From Dipteris shenzhenensis (lineage: Eukaryota; Polypodiophyta; Polypodiopsida; Gleicheniales): a stretch of DNA of 64,000 bases. Below are positions 10,446-21,231 of this stretch, piece after piece; position 1 is the first letter of the stretch, and every line of letters begins with the position of its first letter. The DNA lies in NCBI GenBank assembly GCA_047967505.1, contig CM106538.1; one strand, 5' to 3'. The position numbers and the translations under genes are program-made. Under the pieces are notes generated by a model. That model saw only the letters and a program-made list of their open reading frames with translations, made no database searches and had not been told where the DNA came from.

Positions 10446-10925
10446 TTTGCACTAAGAACATGCAACTATAGACCAGACAGAATACACATCCATGTTAAAT
10501 TCAATTGAGGCCTAATCTCAATTAGAATACCCTGTGCACAAATCTATGAGCTAAACTATGAAGGCCAACTTGGCTTGCATGGTAGTTTGGTAAAGGAGTT
10601 GCACTTCCTCTGAGAAATTTTATGAGAAATTTAAGATTAGCAATACACTCAAGGAGTGTTTAGTAGAGAAACTACCTTATAAATTTATTCTCTCTCTTCA
10701 TTTTTATTTTGGAGTGTTTAGTAGAATGGAATTTGTCAGCTATTTCTAGAGTGTTTAGGAATGTTTAGTAGAACAAATTTTCCAGATTGTTTATTCTGCT
10801 AAGTAAGAACAATTAGAAACCATGAAAAACCAAGGCAAAAACATGACCAATAATTAAACACCATGCTTCCATCAAACCATAGCTTATTATACCTCCTCTC
10901 CATAGAGTCTTCTTACCATTTTTAG

Positions 10926-11101
10926 TGGCTTCCATTAGAGGCTTCATCACTGAGAATCAATGAATGTGAAAAACCTACTAAGACTAAATATATATTATGA
11001 CTATTTTGTGGCTCTCATCAAGGGCTTCATCACTAAGAATCATTTATTATTTCACTAAAATGTGAAAAATCTACTGAGACAATATATATTGTGACTATTT
11101 T
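10926..11101. repeat. tandem duplication of ~85-90 bp
   Basis: Copies at 10926-11008 and 11009-11101 share GGCTTCATCACT, AGAATCA, ATGTGAAAAA and TATATATTRTGACTATTTT. The second has a short insertion. Just upstream, GAGTGTTTAGTAGA recurs several times between 10656 and 10771. Confidence 0.75.
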
Positions 11102-11489
11102 ATACTCTTAAAAATTAAGAATGTAGGACTCTAAATGATATAATTTATAACTTATAACCTTGTAGACGTGCTCAAATGGTCTTTTCCATTCAATTTAACT
11201 GGCTAAATGACTATATTTGGACATTGGATGTGAAAGTTATGACCTTTTTTAAAAAGTCATCCAAGATAGTGTGAGAGGATGGGAAAATTCCCGATCCAAT
11301 ATAGTAGATGGTTGTAAGGCAGTTGTAACTAGCAATGTAATAAAGAACATGTTGTCCCATTTTGAAGCAGACGAAGTTTTCCTCTTGAACTATTCTACAA
11401 CATTTCACATCAATTTTGGTGGAGACTCCAATGTCTTTCCCGAATTTCCTTGAGTGACATTTTCACCCACTTGAGCATCACATGGAGGA

Positions 11490-12700
11490 GACACATGCAC
11501 CACATGACCATGTGTACGGTGCGCCCAAAATCTTTCCATGGCCTATCAACTGAAGGCATCCTCCTATGGATTGATCATTTCGAGAACATCATGAATTACC
11601 ACTCCTGGTCAAACGAGAGGAAAGCATTAGAATTGTGCATTATTTTAGAGGGGATCACTGCAACATGGTTCATTCAGCAACACGAGTCGATCAAGCATCA
11701 CTGGCCTAGTTTGAAGAATCAACTCCTGCAAAATTTTGCTCATGCAAATGTAACCTAAACTACCTTGCAACAGTTACAGGAGCTTTCCCAAAAGGATCAT
11801 GAGCCATTGCACAATTTGTAGTTAAGCTCAATCAACTCTTGCTTTGGGTAGATTCAACTATGTCGGAGGCCATGAGGCTTTTCTTTTTATGGCCAAGACT
11901 GAGGCATGATATCTCTCGATGTACTCGAGATCAGGGTCCCAATACCTTCTATGAAGCTGTTTAAATTGCACAAAGGATTGACTCTTGTATTGTTGTGGTG
12001 ACATGTTCAAGGGCACATGGTCTAGTCCTAAAATTGAAATACGAAAGTCCAAGAATGACACTATTTTCCATATGGATATTGATACCCAAAAAGCCCAAAG
12101 ATCCTATTCATGCAACGGTTACCAAACTGGGATGATAAAGGCCATTTGAGATGTTTTAACTGCAACAAGGCACATTGCAAAGTATTATTAGTCACCCAAG
12201 AATAGCTCCTCTGATGTTCAAAATGTCCAAGCTGATGACGTTACAACACTAGCAAAAATTTCGGGAGATGTTTAGGCCGTTGGCTTTGTGAGGCTAGTTA
12301 ATCGCATGTTCAGGCCTCAACCACTCACAACCGAAGGTTTGCCATTCGTGGGTCTTCTCAATTCAATGTCCTTCTGGACACTGGGAGTCCTATCTCTCCA
12401 TCAGTCCCAAATTATAGAAGAAAATGTCCTTTCCTATTTTCTCAGGGTCCCAAGCTTCAAATTCTTTTTGGTGATCATTAAACTTTATAGAAATTTTGAT
12501 ACTATAGTCCATGCCCAATTTGATCTACACAAACTTTCTCTTTTCCATCCTAGTTATCTCCTACTGAAGCAACTATTCCCTCTTATTTTGGGGTGTGATT
12601 GGCTTATTAAAAATGGCATCATTCTTGACTTCAAAAAGTATTCTATTACTGTTCAAGGTCACACTATTACATGGCTAGTGTGTGCAACTAGATCTAGCTG
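11490..12700 (+). pseudogene. Ty3/gypsy gag-protease remnant
   Basis: The first part (to 11755) reads as a retrotransposon gag domain: FHGLSTEGILLWIDHFENIM, then LELCIILEGITATWF and LKNQLLQNFAHANVT, followed by a stop. A retropepsin follows. VLLDTGSPIS, with an intact D-T-G-S motif, is at 12368 in frame 2. The downstream ILGCDWLIKNGIILDF block is in frame 3, so at least one frameshift lies between them. No RT, integrase or LTRs were found next to it. The protease would process Gag-Pol in an active relative. Confidence 0.75.
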
Positions 12701-12754
12701 AAGAGTTACCTGAAACCATTGTAATGTTAATTGCAGGGGTGGAGCGATCAAAGA

Positions 12755-12890
12755 ACAAAAAGTTTTGTACCAGGACTTGCCAAAATCATGTTTTTTATGT
12801 GGATTGTCTGACCACACAGTTAAGAACTATCCCTTGAAGAGATCCAAGCTCAAAGGGAACACTGAATCTCCTAAGGTTCCTAAGGAAAAA
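12755..12890 (+). pseudogene. zinc-knuckle fragment, LINE ORF1-like
   Basis: A short + strand reading, LPKSCFLCGLSDHTVKNYPL, resembles the C-x2-C-x4-H-x4-C knuckle after the LPxFCFxCG phrase typical of plant LINE ORF1 (zf-CCHC_4) proteins. The last Cys position reads Tyr here. It abuts an opposite-strand gag fragment and has no flanking LINE sequence that I can identify. Confidence 0.5.
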
Positions 12891-12894
12891 TGGA

Positions 12895-13292
12895 CTTCCG
12901 CATCACTCATTCTCTCATGAGGTTCACAATGGGAGTTCAAGCGTTTGATTCTAGCAATATAATCATGAAGAGACTCAGTCTCTTTTTGCTTGACCTTATA
13001 GAGCTTATTGAGTGGACTCCACTTGGGTCCACTAGGGGCAAACCCCACTATGAAGGACTTCTGCAATGTGTACCAATTAATTCTCTCCTCTAGACTCAGT
13101 GGTCTAAACCCATCAAAGCCAAAAGCGCTCACCTTGTCTAGATCCCCTATATCACCAAATGTCTCACAAATCTATTCAAAATTCTCAACATGGGAGACTG
13201 TGTTGGTATATGTGCAATGCCCACCTTTCATATGTAACCACCAATGTCCCATAGTGCCCTTTTGTAAGGCCCCCATTATGAGGAGAAGCCAT
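12895..13292 (-). pseudogene. gag fragment on -, family shared with 15984-16270
   Basis: An ATG on - at 13292 opens MASPHNGGLTKGHYGTLVVT. The better-preserved part (13132 down to about 12900) reads INWYTLQKSFIVGFAPSG, LYKVKQKETESLHDYIARIK and LNSHCEPHERMSDAEV. This is a retrotransposon gag domain with the usual KQ-x-ESL-xDY-xxR core. Frameshifts and stops lie between the two parts. The same wording is seen on + at 15984-16270. Confidence 0.75.
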
Positions 13293-14262
13293 GGTGTGAG
13301 CACTGGACATTGGTAGGATCCTAGTTTTGACACTAAATGAGGTCTCATGGTGACCGTTTGATGGTTAGGAGATGGTACAAGGAACAACATACTCCTCGGG
13401 GGTTCAAGGACAGTGCCCCCGATCTTGGGGGTCTAGGGGCAATTTCCCCAACAGGGGTTTAGGCATAGCACCCTCGATGGGGGTGTGGGGGCAATGCCCT
13501 CTGCATTACATGTGCACGAGCATTCACGTGTGAATTTTCTTATGCATGCATGATCAATGGTTGGTGGTCAATGATCTTTGTCCGATGGCAAAATTCAAGC
13601 AAACATGTGCCACCATCCTCACACTTAGTCACACAAGGTCCTAAGTCAATATGCATGTGCCACCGCCAGCCCAGCAATGTGGTGGAACCAATCTACTACG
13701 AAGGGCTACATAAGGAGGCCACTTCTCAGGCCTCAACATCGAATGCCAATACCCCTACCTCAAGTCCTCCTCCATCCACAATCTATCTAGATCACTATCA
13801 AAACTCTATCGAAGAGTGCACGGGTGGACATCACCATCAATTGTATCTTTAAATATGAAATTTTTATTCTGCTCTATTGTGTCTATTCTTTGGTTATTGT
13901 ACTATCATTGTTGTCAAATGATCTCTCCATTGCATCGTATTTCTATAAACTAGGTCTCCCGCCCCTAAGAACTTGGTGATTAACTTAGAGATCACGACGG
14001 GTTTACTTCTATAAGTATTTTAGTCTCTTCCAATAAATATTGAAGGCATGGCCACCCTTCCTAGTGCTTGCACTAGGATCCTCATTGCCTCATTATTAAG
14101 TATGCTTGTGGAGTGGGTGGAACTTGAGGATATGGTTAATCTGTTCTATTGAAATAAAGTGGTTGGATAATGCTAATGAGAGAGGAAGAGATGTTGCTAT
14201 GATGATGGTAGCACTAAGTATGGCAGGAGAATGCTTTGAGTCTAGAAATTTCAAGATAGGCC
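13293..14262. other. non-coding remnant upstream of the - strand gag
   Basis: Contains GGGGCAATGCCC / GGGGCAATTTCC-type phrases around 13395-13505 and a hairpin word CCTAGTGCTTGCACTAGG at 14061-14078. The hairpin region recurs in inverse orientation near 15682. It is probably the decayed leader or LTR of the - strand gag element. No independent gene seen. Confidence 0.45.
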
Positions 14263-14488
14263 AAGGATCGTAATATCAAACCAAATATCTACATATCTCT
14301 ATATGTCTATATATATCCAATATTATAAACAAAATGATCGAAGCGATGTACAAACTCTAAAGTGATTGAAGTGATCCTTTGACAGGACAAGGACCATAAT
14401 GTCAAACAAAAGATTTTGAATAACTTATACATCTATATGTCTATATATATCCAATGTTATAAATATTTCCAAAGTGATCAAAGCGATG
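14263..14488. repeat. two diverged direct copies of ~85-100 bp
   Basis: CAAGGAYCRTAATRTCAAAC, then CATCTATATGTCTATATATAT, CCAATRTTATAAA and a GATCRAAGCGATGT end occur at 14263-14346 and 14388-14488. The second copy is longer. AT-rich, no coding potential. Confidence 0.75.
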
Positions 14489-15672
14489 TTGTAGAAAGAT
14501 CACTGTACTCTGGGGAGTGGCATGCTCATCCCAGGCATAGGCCTATACGGGGTGTTGTCAAATATGGCATACCTCCCATGTTCTATGACCAGATGCATGA
14601 AAATTGCATTGAAATTTTTCAAAATAAGCATTGGTACACTGCACTTGCAACCCATCGAGATGCTATTCGTAGACTCTATTCTATTGCAGCACAAAGTAGC
14701 CACAAGGGGCTACCGCCCCTTGATCCCACGTTGAAGCAGAATCAAAAAAGCAGAATCAACCTAGAATTAGGGCCTCAATCGTGCCAAAAAACACATAAAT
14801 TTGAGATGAAGAAGAGTACTAGGAGCTAACCTTGAGCCTGAGGATAGTTGCACAAATAACCTTTCGTCAGCCTACACACCCAACTTTGCATCCTTAGGGT
14901 CAACGAGCTCAAAAGTTAACTCTTACAACATGCACGAACCACCATAAGGTGACCTATCCATCTCAAATGAGTCCATGAGCTTGGACAGAGAGATGAGAGA
15001 ACCCTCCAATGTTAGAGACTCAATGGCTATGAACTCTAGCCTTAATGATCCACAATCTCCTATCCCTTTTACAATAGCTAGATTAAGAGAAACCCTTTCC
15101 AACATGATGGGTAGACTTGGACTAACTGAACCAACGAATATGCTGAACCCATTTGCTAGGAAGAATAGGGTGCCAGTAGAACCTCAAGTGCCAACCCAAT
15201 GATGGATGTTGAAAGCAATATTTATGAAACCAAATCCCATCATATCTACTAGCAATCAACTGCCACCACATCCATTCTTTAATGAAAGCCAGCCATATAG
15301 GGGTGAATTTGGCCTCGAATTCTCCCATATAGAGTTTCAAATGCTGAAACAGAGTGGACAAGGAGTAATTAGAATGTCCATAAACAAGATCCCCCACATC
15401 TAAAGTTCCATCATTTCCTACTTGGCCACAGAACATTCAAGGTATGCCATACCAAATGACCACCCTTATAGTGCTATGCTTGGGGTGAACATGCCACTTT
15501 GCAAAGGACCTCCAATTAGGCCTAATCGACACCAACTAATCGACACCAAGCCAAATCCTCCATTTGTGCAGCTACCAAATACATGGAACCCTCCACTGAG
15601 ACCACCAATGTATAGAGTAGGTTTACCATATCCTCAAGCTCCAATTACTCCACAAATGGTACTGATGAGGTG
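14480..15672 (+). pseudogene. Pro/Asn-rich gag-like N-terminal remnants
   Basis: Several open pieces in different frames share a low-complexity Pro/Asn/Met-rich style and motifs such as RYAIPNDHPYSAMLGVNMPL near 15430. This resembles the poorly conserved N-terminal part of plant gypsy gags. It lies upstream of a clear gag core on the same strand (15984-16270). A related phrase (YSGEWHAHPRHRPIRG) occurs at ~14507. Decayed; assignment rests on position and composition only. Confidence 0.4.
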
Positions 15673-15865
15673 ATAAGGATCCTAGTGCAAGCACTAGGAA
15701 GGGAGGCCACACCACCATCTTGCACCATGTAGAGTGTTTTGAACAAACTTGGGAGAAATTTGGTGACATAGTGATTTAGACAAGGTTAATGCATTTGACT
15801 TGAGTCTTGAGGCAAGCCAAGGCAGTGGTTTAGGGCTCGAAACTCAAAAGAGAAGATCAACTTAT

Positions 15866-15980
15866 GGGCAAGGTATTTATAGTACGGTTTACCCCAAGTG
15901 GACCAAAATGGAGACACATTGGGCAAGGCATTGGGCAAGGCACTTATAGTACGGTTTATCCCAAGTGGACCAAAATGGAG
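15866..15980. repeat. direct repeat of ~47 bp, 67 bp apart
   Basis: GGGCAAGGYAYTTATAGTAC and the following bases to AAAATGGAG occur at 15866-15912 and 15933-15980. This is the gag segment encoding the PKWTK/PKWS-type phrase, so the duplication disrupts gag. Confidence 0.85.
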
Positions 15981-15983
15981 TCC

Positions 15984-16270
15984 TATCAACTAGTTGTACG
16001 AGGTCAAGAAAAAGAAAATGAAGTCTCTTAAAGTCTACACTGCTAGGATTAAACATTTGAACTCAAAATGTGAACCTCATGAGAGAACATTTGAGTGAAG
16101 CACAACTATTACTAGGCTTTCTCATAGGTATATGGTACTCTAAGCTTCATAATCATTTGTTTGCAATGAATCCTATGTCATTTGAGCTGTGTAGCAAGAC
16201 TGCAATATGTCTAGGTGATAATATGGAGGAAAAGGTTCAAGGGGAAAAGACTGAATCCACCCCATCTTAG
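15984..16270 (+). pseudogene. gag fragment on +, family shared with 12895-13292
   Basis: Reads YEVKKKKMKSLKVYTARIKH, LNSKCEPHERTFE and then a stop; the equivalent - strand fragment has LNSHCEPHERMSDAEV. Broken by stops and at least one frameshift. It appears to be the retrotransposon gag core of the element whose N-terminal gag remnants precede it. Confidence 0.65.
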
Positions 16271-17300
16271 TGGTCACAAATCTTGAAAGAGTGGAAGAGG
16301 AAATTATATCACGCTCTTCAACAAAGGGGTCCACACTAATGCAACAAGTGTTTGAGGAAGAACCTATCTTGCAACAACTAAAGAAGGATGACAACATGTC
16401 CTTATATGTGTTTTAGGTTGGAACCAATCACCAGGCTTCAAGACATTGCTATATTGGCCTCATTCCTATCCAACAAGGTAAAGATGCCCATTGCAGTACT
16501 ATTATAGGGTTACCCTACTCGATGGAAAGACCGCTTTGATTGGAGGAATGGGCAAATAGGAACTCTTAAGCCCATTGATCCTGAGATGGTAGAACCACCA
16601 AACGCAACGCACTTTCCCAAGATACCCTTCAACAAATTGGGCCAGTACTTCAAGAATGATGATAAAAATACAATGCTACCCATATCCTACCATGATAAAT
16701 AAGTAATGTGTTGGTTCATCACCAAACAATGTTGGGAAAAGTGGTGAAACCCCACATGAACAGTAATTCCTTAATAGTAGTGAAATTGGATGATGGCACC
16801 ATGGATTAGTGACTAGTAGGGGTGCTAAAGGACACTTAAATCAAAAATTGGCCTCATACATTGGGTGTGCTTTGTTATTATGGACTATCGTAACCAACAA
16901 ATTCATACGATATCATATTGGGACTTACATATGACAGGATTAGTCCATGACTAGCATTCCCATAGTATAATTTACCTATGAGAAGACAAGCAAGTCATGA
17001 GGGTGGATCTCCAATCTTATAATGCCAATAGGTCAATGCTGGTAAATGTGTTCAAAGCTTATAAGGACAAGGACAATAGAAAGAATCGTGAAGACTCTTA
17101 GTGTGCTCTCCTTTACCCAAGTTTGAAGACTCACTAAATTGGATGCATACACTGGCCACCATAGATCTGCTAGCTACTACTAAACAAACTCGAAGTATGC
17201 ACATTGACAATGATCAACCTACTCTTACAGCTTTTTACACCATAAGAGTGGTGAAATTGAACCTTCCATTAATAATTCCATTGGTACTAAGGAGATAGGT
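16271..17300 (+). other. decayed retroelement interior
   Basis: No continuous frame. A short reading near 16500-16690 (GYPTRWKDRF, VEPPNATHFPKIPFNKLGQY) looks protein-derived but I cannot assign it. The region joins the gag remnant to a protease remnant and is probably one decayed gypsy interior. Confidence 0.4.
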
Positions 17301-17315
17301 ATAACTGCATCCCAA

Positions 17316-17660
17316 CTTTGGGTAGAGTTGACATTAGCAGGTGCAACATGCCCAATACAGGCCTTGGTAAATGTTCAAGCAAGCAACAATCTCATCTCCT
17401 TTGAAACCCAAAAACATCTTGGCCAGGTACTCCTTGAAGTATGTGATTCTAAAATTCAATCCATAGGAGGTACCTCAATTAAGGTTGCTGTTGGTTCTTT
17501 AATGATGAATGTCTTTATGGACAATCACATTGTGCCTTGCAAGTTTTTTGTAAATCCTACAAGTACCTTAATAGTAGTAGCAATTCTTAGCAACTCCTAC
17601 AAGTGCCTTAATAGTACCTCCTACAAGTACCTTAATAGTAGTAGTAGAAGAAGTTCTTAG
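17316..17660 (+). pseudogene. retropepsin-like remnant
   Basis: Frame with CPIQALVNVQASNNLISFET: this has the ALVD-TGASxNFIS layout of a gypsy aspartic protease, with V-N-V-Q in place of the catalytic D-T-G. GGTSIKVAVG and CKFFV fit the following strands. Its end is overwritten by repeats of CTACAAGTRCCTTAATAGTA (17556-17645). Catalytically dead if the assignment is right. Confidence 0.5.
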
Positions 17661-17861
17661 GAAAGGTTGGATCCAAGACACTTATAAAGGATGAATCAAC
17701 CCATGAAGATGTACCACTCACTACCAACCGAACCAACATTCAAGCATCGGCATCAACATCCACTTCCAACTCTTGACCTCTACAAGCACCTTACCACCAA
17801 CAAAGAAGAAAAAGAAGAAGAGCTATTAGAATATACCCATGATTTGTAAGCAAGAGGAGTG

Positions 17862-18111
17862 TGTGGTGAGTCATTTTGGGGTAAGCACGTGAGAAGCCAA
17901 TGAGATCTATGAGTGTGTGGATTTAGGATGAGGGCCCAATCCAAATATTTGTATAAGTACACATACATTTGAAGTATGTGGTCTAGAAATGAAAAAGTGT
18001 GGAATCAGATAAGCTCTTTGTTCTCTTGTCTCTCTCTCCACGTTTCCTTTGAGAGCTCCTCTTATATTGTGACCTTCCACCAGTTTTCTTCTTGCACCTT
18101 TTTTCTCTACA
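17862..18111 (+). repeat. candidate LTR end with adjoining primer site
   Basis: The sequence up to CTCTACA at 18111 is followed directly by TGGTATCAAAGAC (18112-18124), an initiator-Met-like primer site with one change from TGGTATCAGAGC. The right end is therefore well defined. The left end is a guess, since no partner LTR was found. AT-rich with a pyrimidine-rich 3' part, as in plant LTRs. Confidence 0.4.
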
Positions 18112-18171
18112 TGGTATCAAAGACAAGAAAGTCTTCATTGCTTGTTGCCACCTTTCCCAAGGATTTCTGTA

Positions 18172-20265
18172 GCATGTATAAAAGGCCAAGTCTTTGAATT
18201 TGGTCTTCACTTGTTGATTACACACATTGGAATACAAGATCTCTTTCTCCTCTATGGAGTTTTATTTTGTTCCCTCATAGTTCCTTTCGTGAATGCCATG
18301 TTTCCTTCTCATCTTTCCTTCTCCTCTCCCTCTTCCTTAACCACTCCCCTCCCTCTTTTTCTCCTTATAAATTCACGATCGAAACAAGTTGGGAGTCGCT
18401 TGAGTGATAGTACTGGATGGCATTTGCATGCATTACTCTCAACCCAGAGTAGCTTGGAGGAGTCCTCCATTGGTGTTGCAACTCCTAAATCTAGGCTTGT
18501 GCCTTTGAGCCAAGTGGGCCCAAGATTATGAAAAATAGTAAGGAAAGAGAGTGGTATAGAGAATAAGGTTGGCCCTATCCTCCCTTCAAAAGGTAGCATG
18601 TGTAAAAGGCCAAGTAGTTGATTTGGGTATTCACTTGTTAATTGCACACATTGGAACAAAATATCTCTTTCTCCTCTATGAAGTTGTCTCTTATTCCCTC
18701 ATAGTCCCTTTTGTTAATGCCATGTTCCCTTCTCCTCTTTACTCCTTCTCCCCTTCTTCCTTGTCCACTCCTCTCTCCTCTCTCTCTTCTTCTCCTTATG
18801 GATTCATGATCGAAACAAGTCGAGAATCGCTAGAGTGAAAGTATTGGATGGCATTTGCATGCATTGCTCTCAACCCAGAGTAGCATGGAGAGTACTCCAG
18901 TGGTGTGGCAACTCCTAGATCTAGGCTTGTGCCTTTGAGCCAAGTAGGCCCAAGATTATGGAAAAAGAATGAGGAAAGAGAGTGGTATAGAGAATAAGGT
19001 TGGCCCTGTCCTCCCTTCAAAAGGTGCCCGGGGGATTCACTCTTCATGAAAGGGGGACGTCACCTGCATGCATGAACTTTAAGAAAACCCCCTATTTAAG
19101 ATCCATGTAGGATGATAAAACGCCCCTATTTAAGCTTATAAGATACCACCAAAATTCTATTATGTCCCCCCTTTCCTTAAATCTACGTTCTTTCTCAAGC
19201 ATTTAGATCACACAATAAGCAAATTTAGATTACTTTCCCTATGACGATTTAAAACCATACACAAAACCAAACTTGTTTGGACTAGTCACCCAAGGTAGCC
19301 TATACTATGTCCCCCCCTCTTGAATATGGCATGGCCCCCCTAACTTAAATTAAATATTGGGAAAAAATAAAAGGCCCCCCACCCCTAATGTATAAGCTTA
19401 TGCCTCATTAAAAAAAAACCCCCTATTGTACACTCACGTGATATCATAAGTTTCCTCTTGTGAATCCCCTGGGAAAAGGTGGCATGTATAAAAGGCCAAG
19501 TAGTTGTTTTTTGTCTTCACTTGTTAATTGCACACATTGGAATACAATATCTCTTTCTCCTGTATGGATTTGTCTCTTATTCCCTCATAGTGCCTTTTAT
19601 TAATGAAATACAATATCTCTTTCTCCTGTATGGATTTGTCTCTTATTCCCTCATAGTGCCTTTTATTAATGCCATGTTCCCTTCTCCTCTTTCCTCCTTT
19701 GCCCCCTCTCCCTTGTCCACTCCCCTCTCCCCTCCCTCTTCTTCTCCTTATGGATTTACGATCGAAACAAGCTAAGAGTCACTAGAGTGACAATATTGGA
19801 TGGCATTTTCATGAATTTCTCTCAACCTAGAGTAGCTTAGAGTACTCCATTGATGTGGCAATTCATAGATATAGGGTTGTGCCTTGGAGCTAGGTGAGCC
19901 CAAGATTAGGAAAAAAGAATGAGAAAAGAGAGTGGTAGAGACAATAGGGTAGGCCGTCCCTTCAAAAGGTGGCATGTATAAAAGGCCAAGTAATTGACTT
20001 TGGTCTTCACTTTTTGATTTCACAAATTGGAATACAAGGTATTTTCTCCTCTATGGAGTTGTCTCTTGTTCCCTCATAGTGACTTTTGTGAATTCCATGT
20101 TCTCTTCTCCTCTTTCCTTCTTCTCCACCTCTCCCATCTCCACTCCCCTCTACCATCCCTCTTCTTCTCCTTATGGATTCATGATTACAACAAGCCGGGA
20201 GTGAAACTAGTAGATGGCATTTGCATGCATTTCTCTCAAGACAAAGTAGCTTGGAGGAGTAATCC
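18172..20265. repeat. tandem array of four ~424-bp units
   Basis: Units start at a CATGTRTAAAAGGCCAAG phrase: 18172, 18596, 19482 and 19972. Each continues through CTCTTTCTCCTCTATG, a TTCTCCTCTTT-rich pyrimidine tract, TTATGGATT..GATCGAAACA, GGATGGCATTTGCATGCA and GCTTGTGCCTTTGAGCC. The third unit has an extra internal 66-bp duplication (19541 and 19607), which explains its 489-bp length. The fourth is cut short. Between units two and three a 447-bp element is inserted. No protein is evident; frames reflect the pyrimidine tract. Confidence 0.9.
19027..19473. mobile_element. 447-bp non-autonomous TIR element, hAT-like
   Basis: Begins CCCGGGGGATTCAC and ends GTGAATCCCCTGGG: 14-bp terminal inverted repeats with one mismatch. 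AAAAGGTG lies on both sides (19019-19026 and 19474-19481). The neighbouring unit junctions (near 18588 and 19965) give the empty site CTTCAAAAGGTRGCATG with one copy, proving an 8-bp target duplication. Eight bases is typical of hAT elements, although the termini are not a textbook hAT end. The interior is AT-rich with C-runs and no coding frame, so it would depend on a transposase encoded elsewhere. Confidence 0.9.
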
Positions 20266-20873
20266 ATCAGCATTCCTACAAAATCCCCACAACACATGAG
20301 TCACCACACCAGACTACACAATGAAACATCACAATTTGAAATGTCAAACTTGATATGGAGTGTTATTAGAAATGGGCCAATAGATATCAAACGTCATGGG
20401 GAAGAAAAATTTGTGAGCTATTTAGTTTTAAGGATGAAGGACTATTAGGGGTCAAAATTAAGACCTTATGAGAAAATTCATACAAGGAATAAAACAGGAA
20501 GTGGGTGGAAGGCCTATGCATGAGAGGACTAAAAGTAGGTGGTGAAAAGGTATTCAAGAGAAGGTAAGAGAGAGTATTAATTGTGTGTGTGTGTACATGT
20601 ATAAAACCCTTGGGTGTCCCTCTGAATGAACTCTAAATGGTCAAGAAATTCTAAACATAGAAAGTACTGAGTAGAATGGGTGAAGTGAAAAGTCAAAAAC
20701 TTGAATCAAATGAAATTACAAAATGAACACATTTATAAAAAAGTGGTGTCACAAAAATGAACAAAACATGTGGACGAAGTTTAGACATCTTTTAGTGGAG
20801 TGAAACAATGCATGACATGTATGGATTACAAAGGGCAAGATGGAGGCTAGACAAACAAATGGAGAGGACACGA
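20266..20873. other. spacer
   Basis: No gene or recognisable element. A short GTGTGTGTGT run lies near 20583-20592. Confidence 0.5.
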
Positions 20874-21121
20874 TGTTCCATAGAGGGAGACACGTGCTAG
20901 CCCTAAGCACGGGGTCCCAATCCCGTCCCATAGCCAAGTTGGAGCCTCTCTCTCCTCCCAAAACATCCCAATAGGGATATAAGAGAGAGGGTTCCAAAGG
21001 CTATTATATTCAAGGGCTACACAAGACCATATGTTCTTATGGGATTGAATACCAAATGACACGTGTCAATTGTGCACAACTCTACCAATTAATCATGCTC
21101 CACTTAGCCAAATAAGGGGTG

Positions 21122-21190
21122 TGATTTTTTGGTGAGCTTTTTGTCATGAGCTTTTTTTCAATTTTCATGAATATTGTGAGCTTTTCATTC

Positions 21191-21231
<41 letters not shown>

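Larger units (their letters stand above)
8756..11440. other. AT-rich spacer with small repeats
   Basis: No complete gene. It contains one open frame of unknown nature (9174-9635), an A14 run at 9634-9647 and several local duplications listed separately. Short frames at 9859-10101 and 11211-11453 have no recognisable motifs. Confidence 0.5.

Noticed and set aside
18142-20299. Several ~90-130-codon frames on both strands in the 424-bp array
   Set aside because: They repeat with each unit and follow the pyrimidine tract; stops and phase differ between units.
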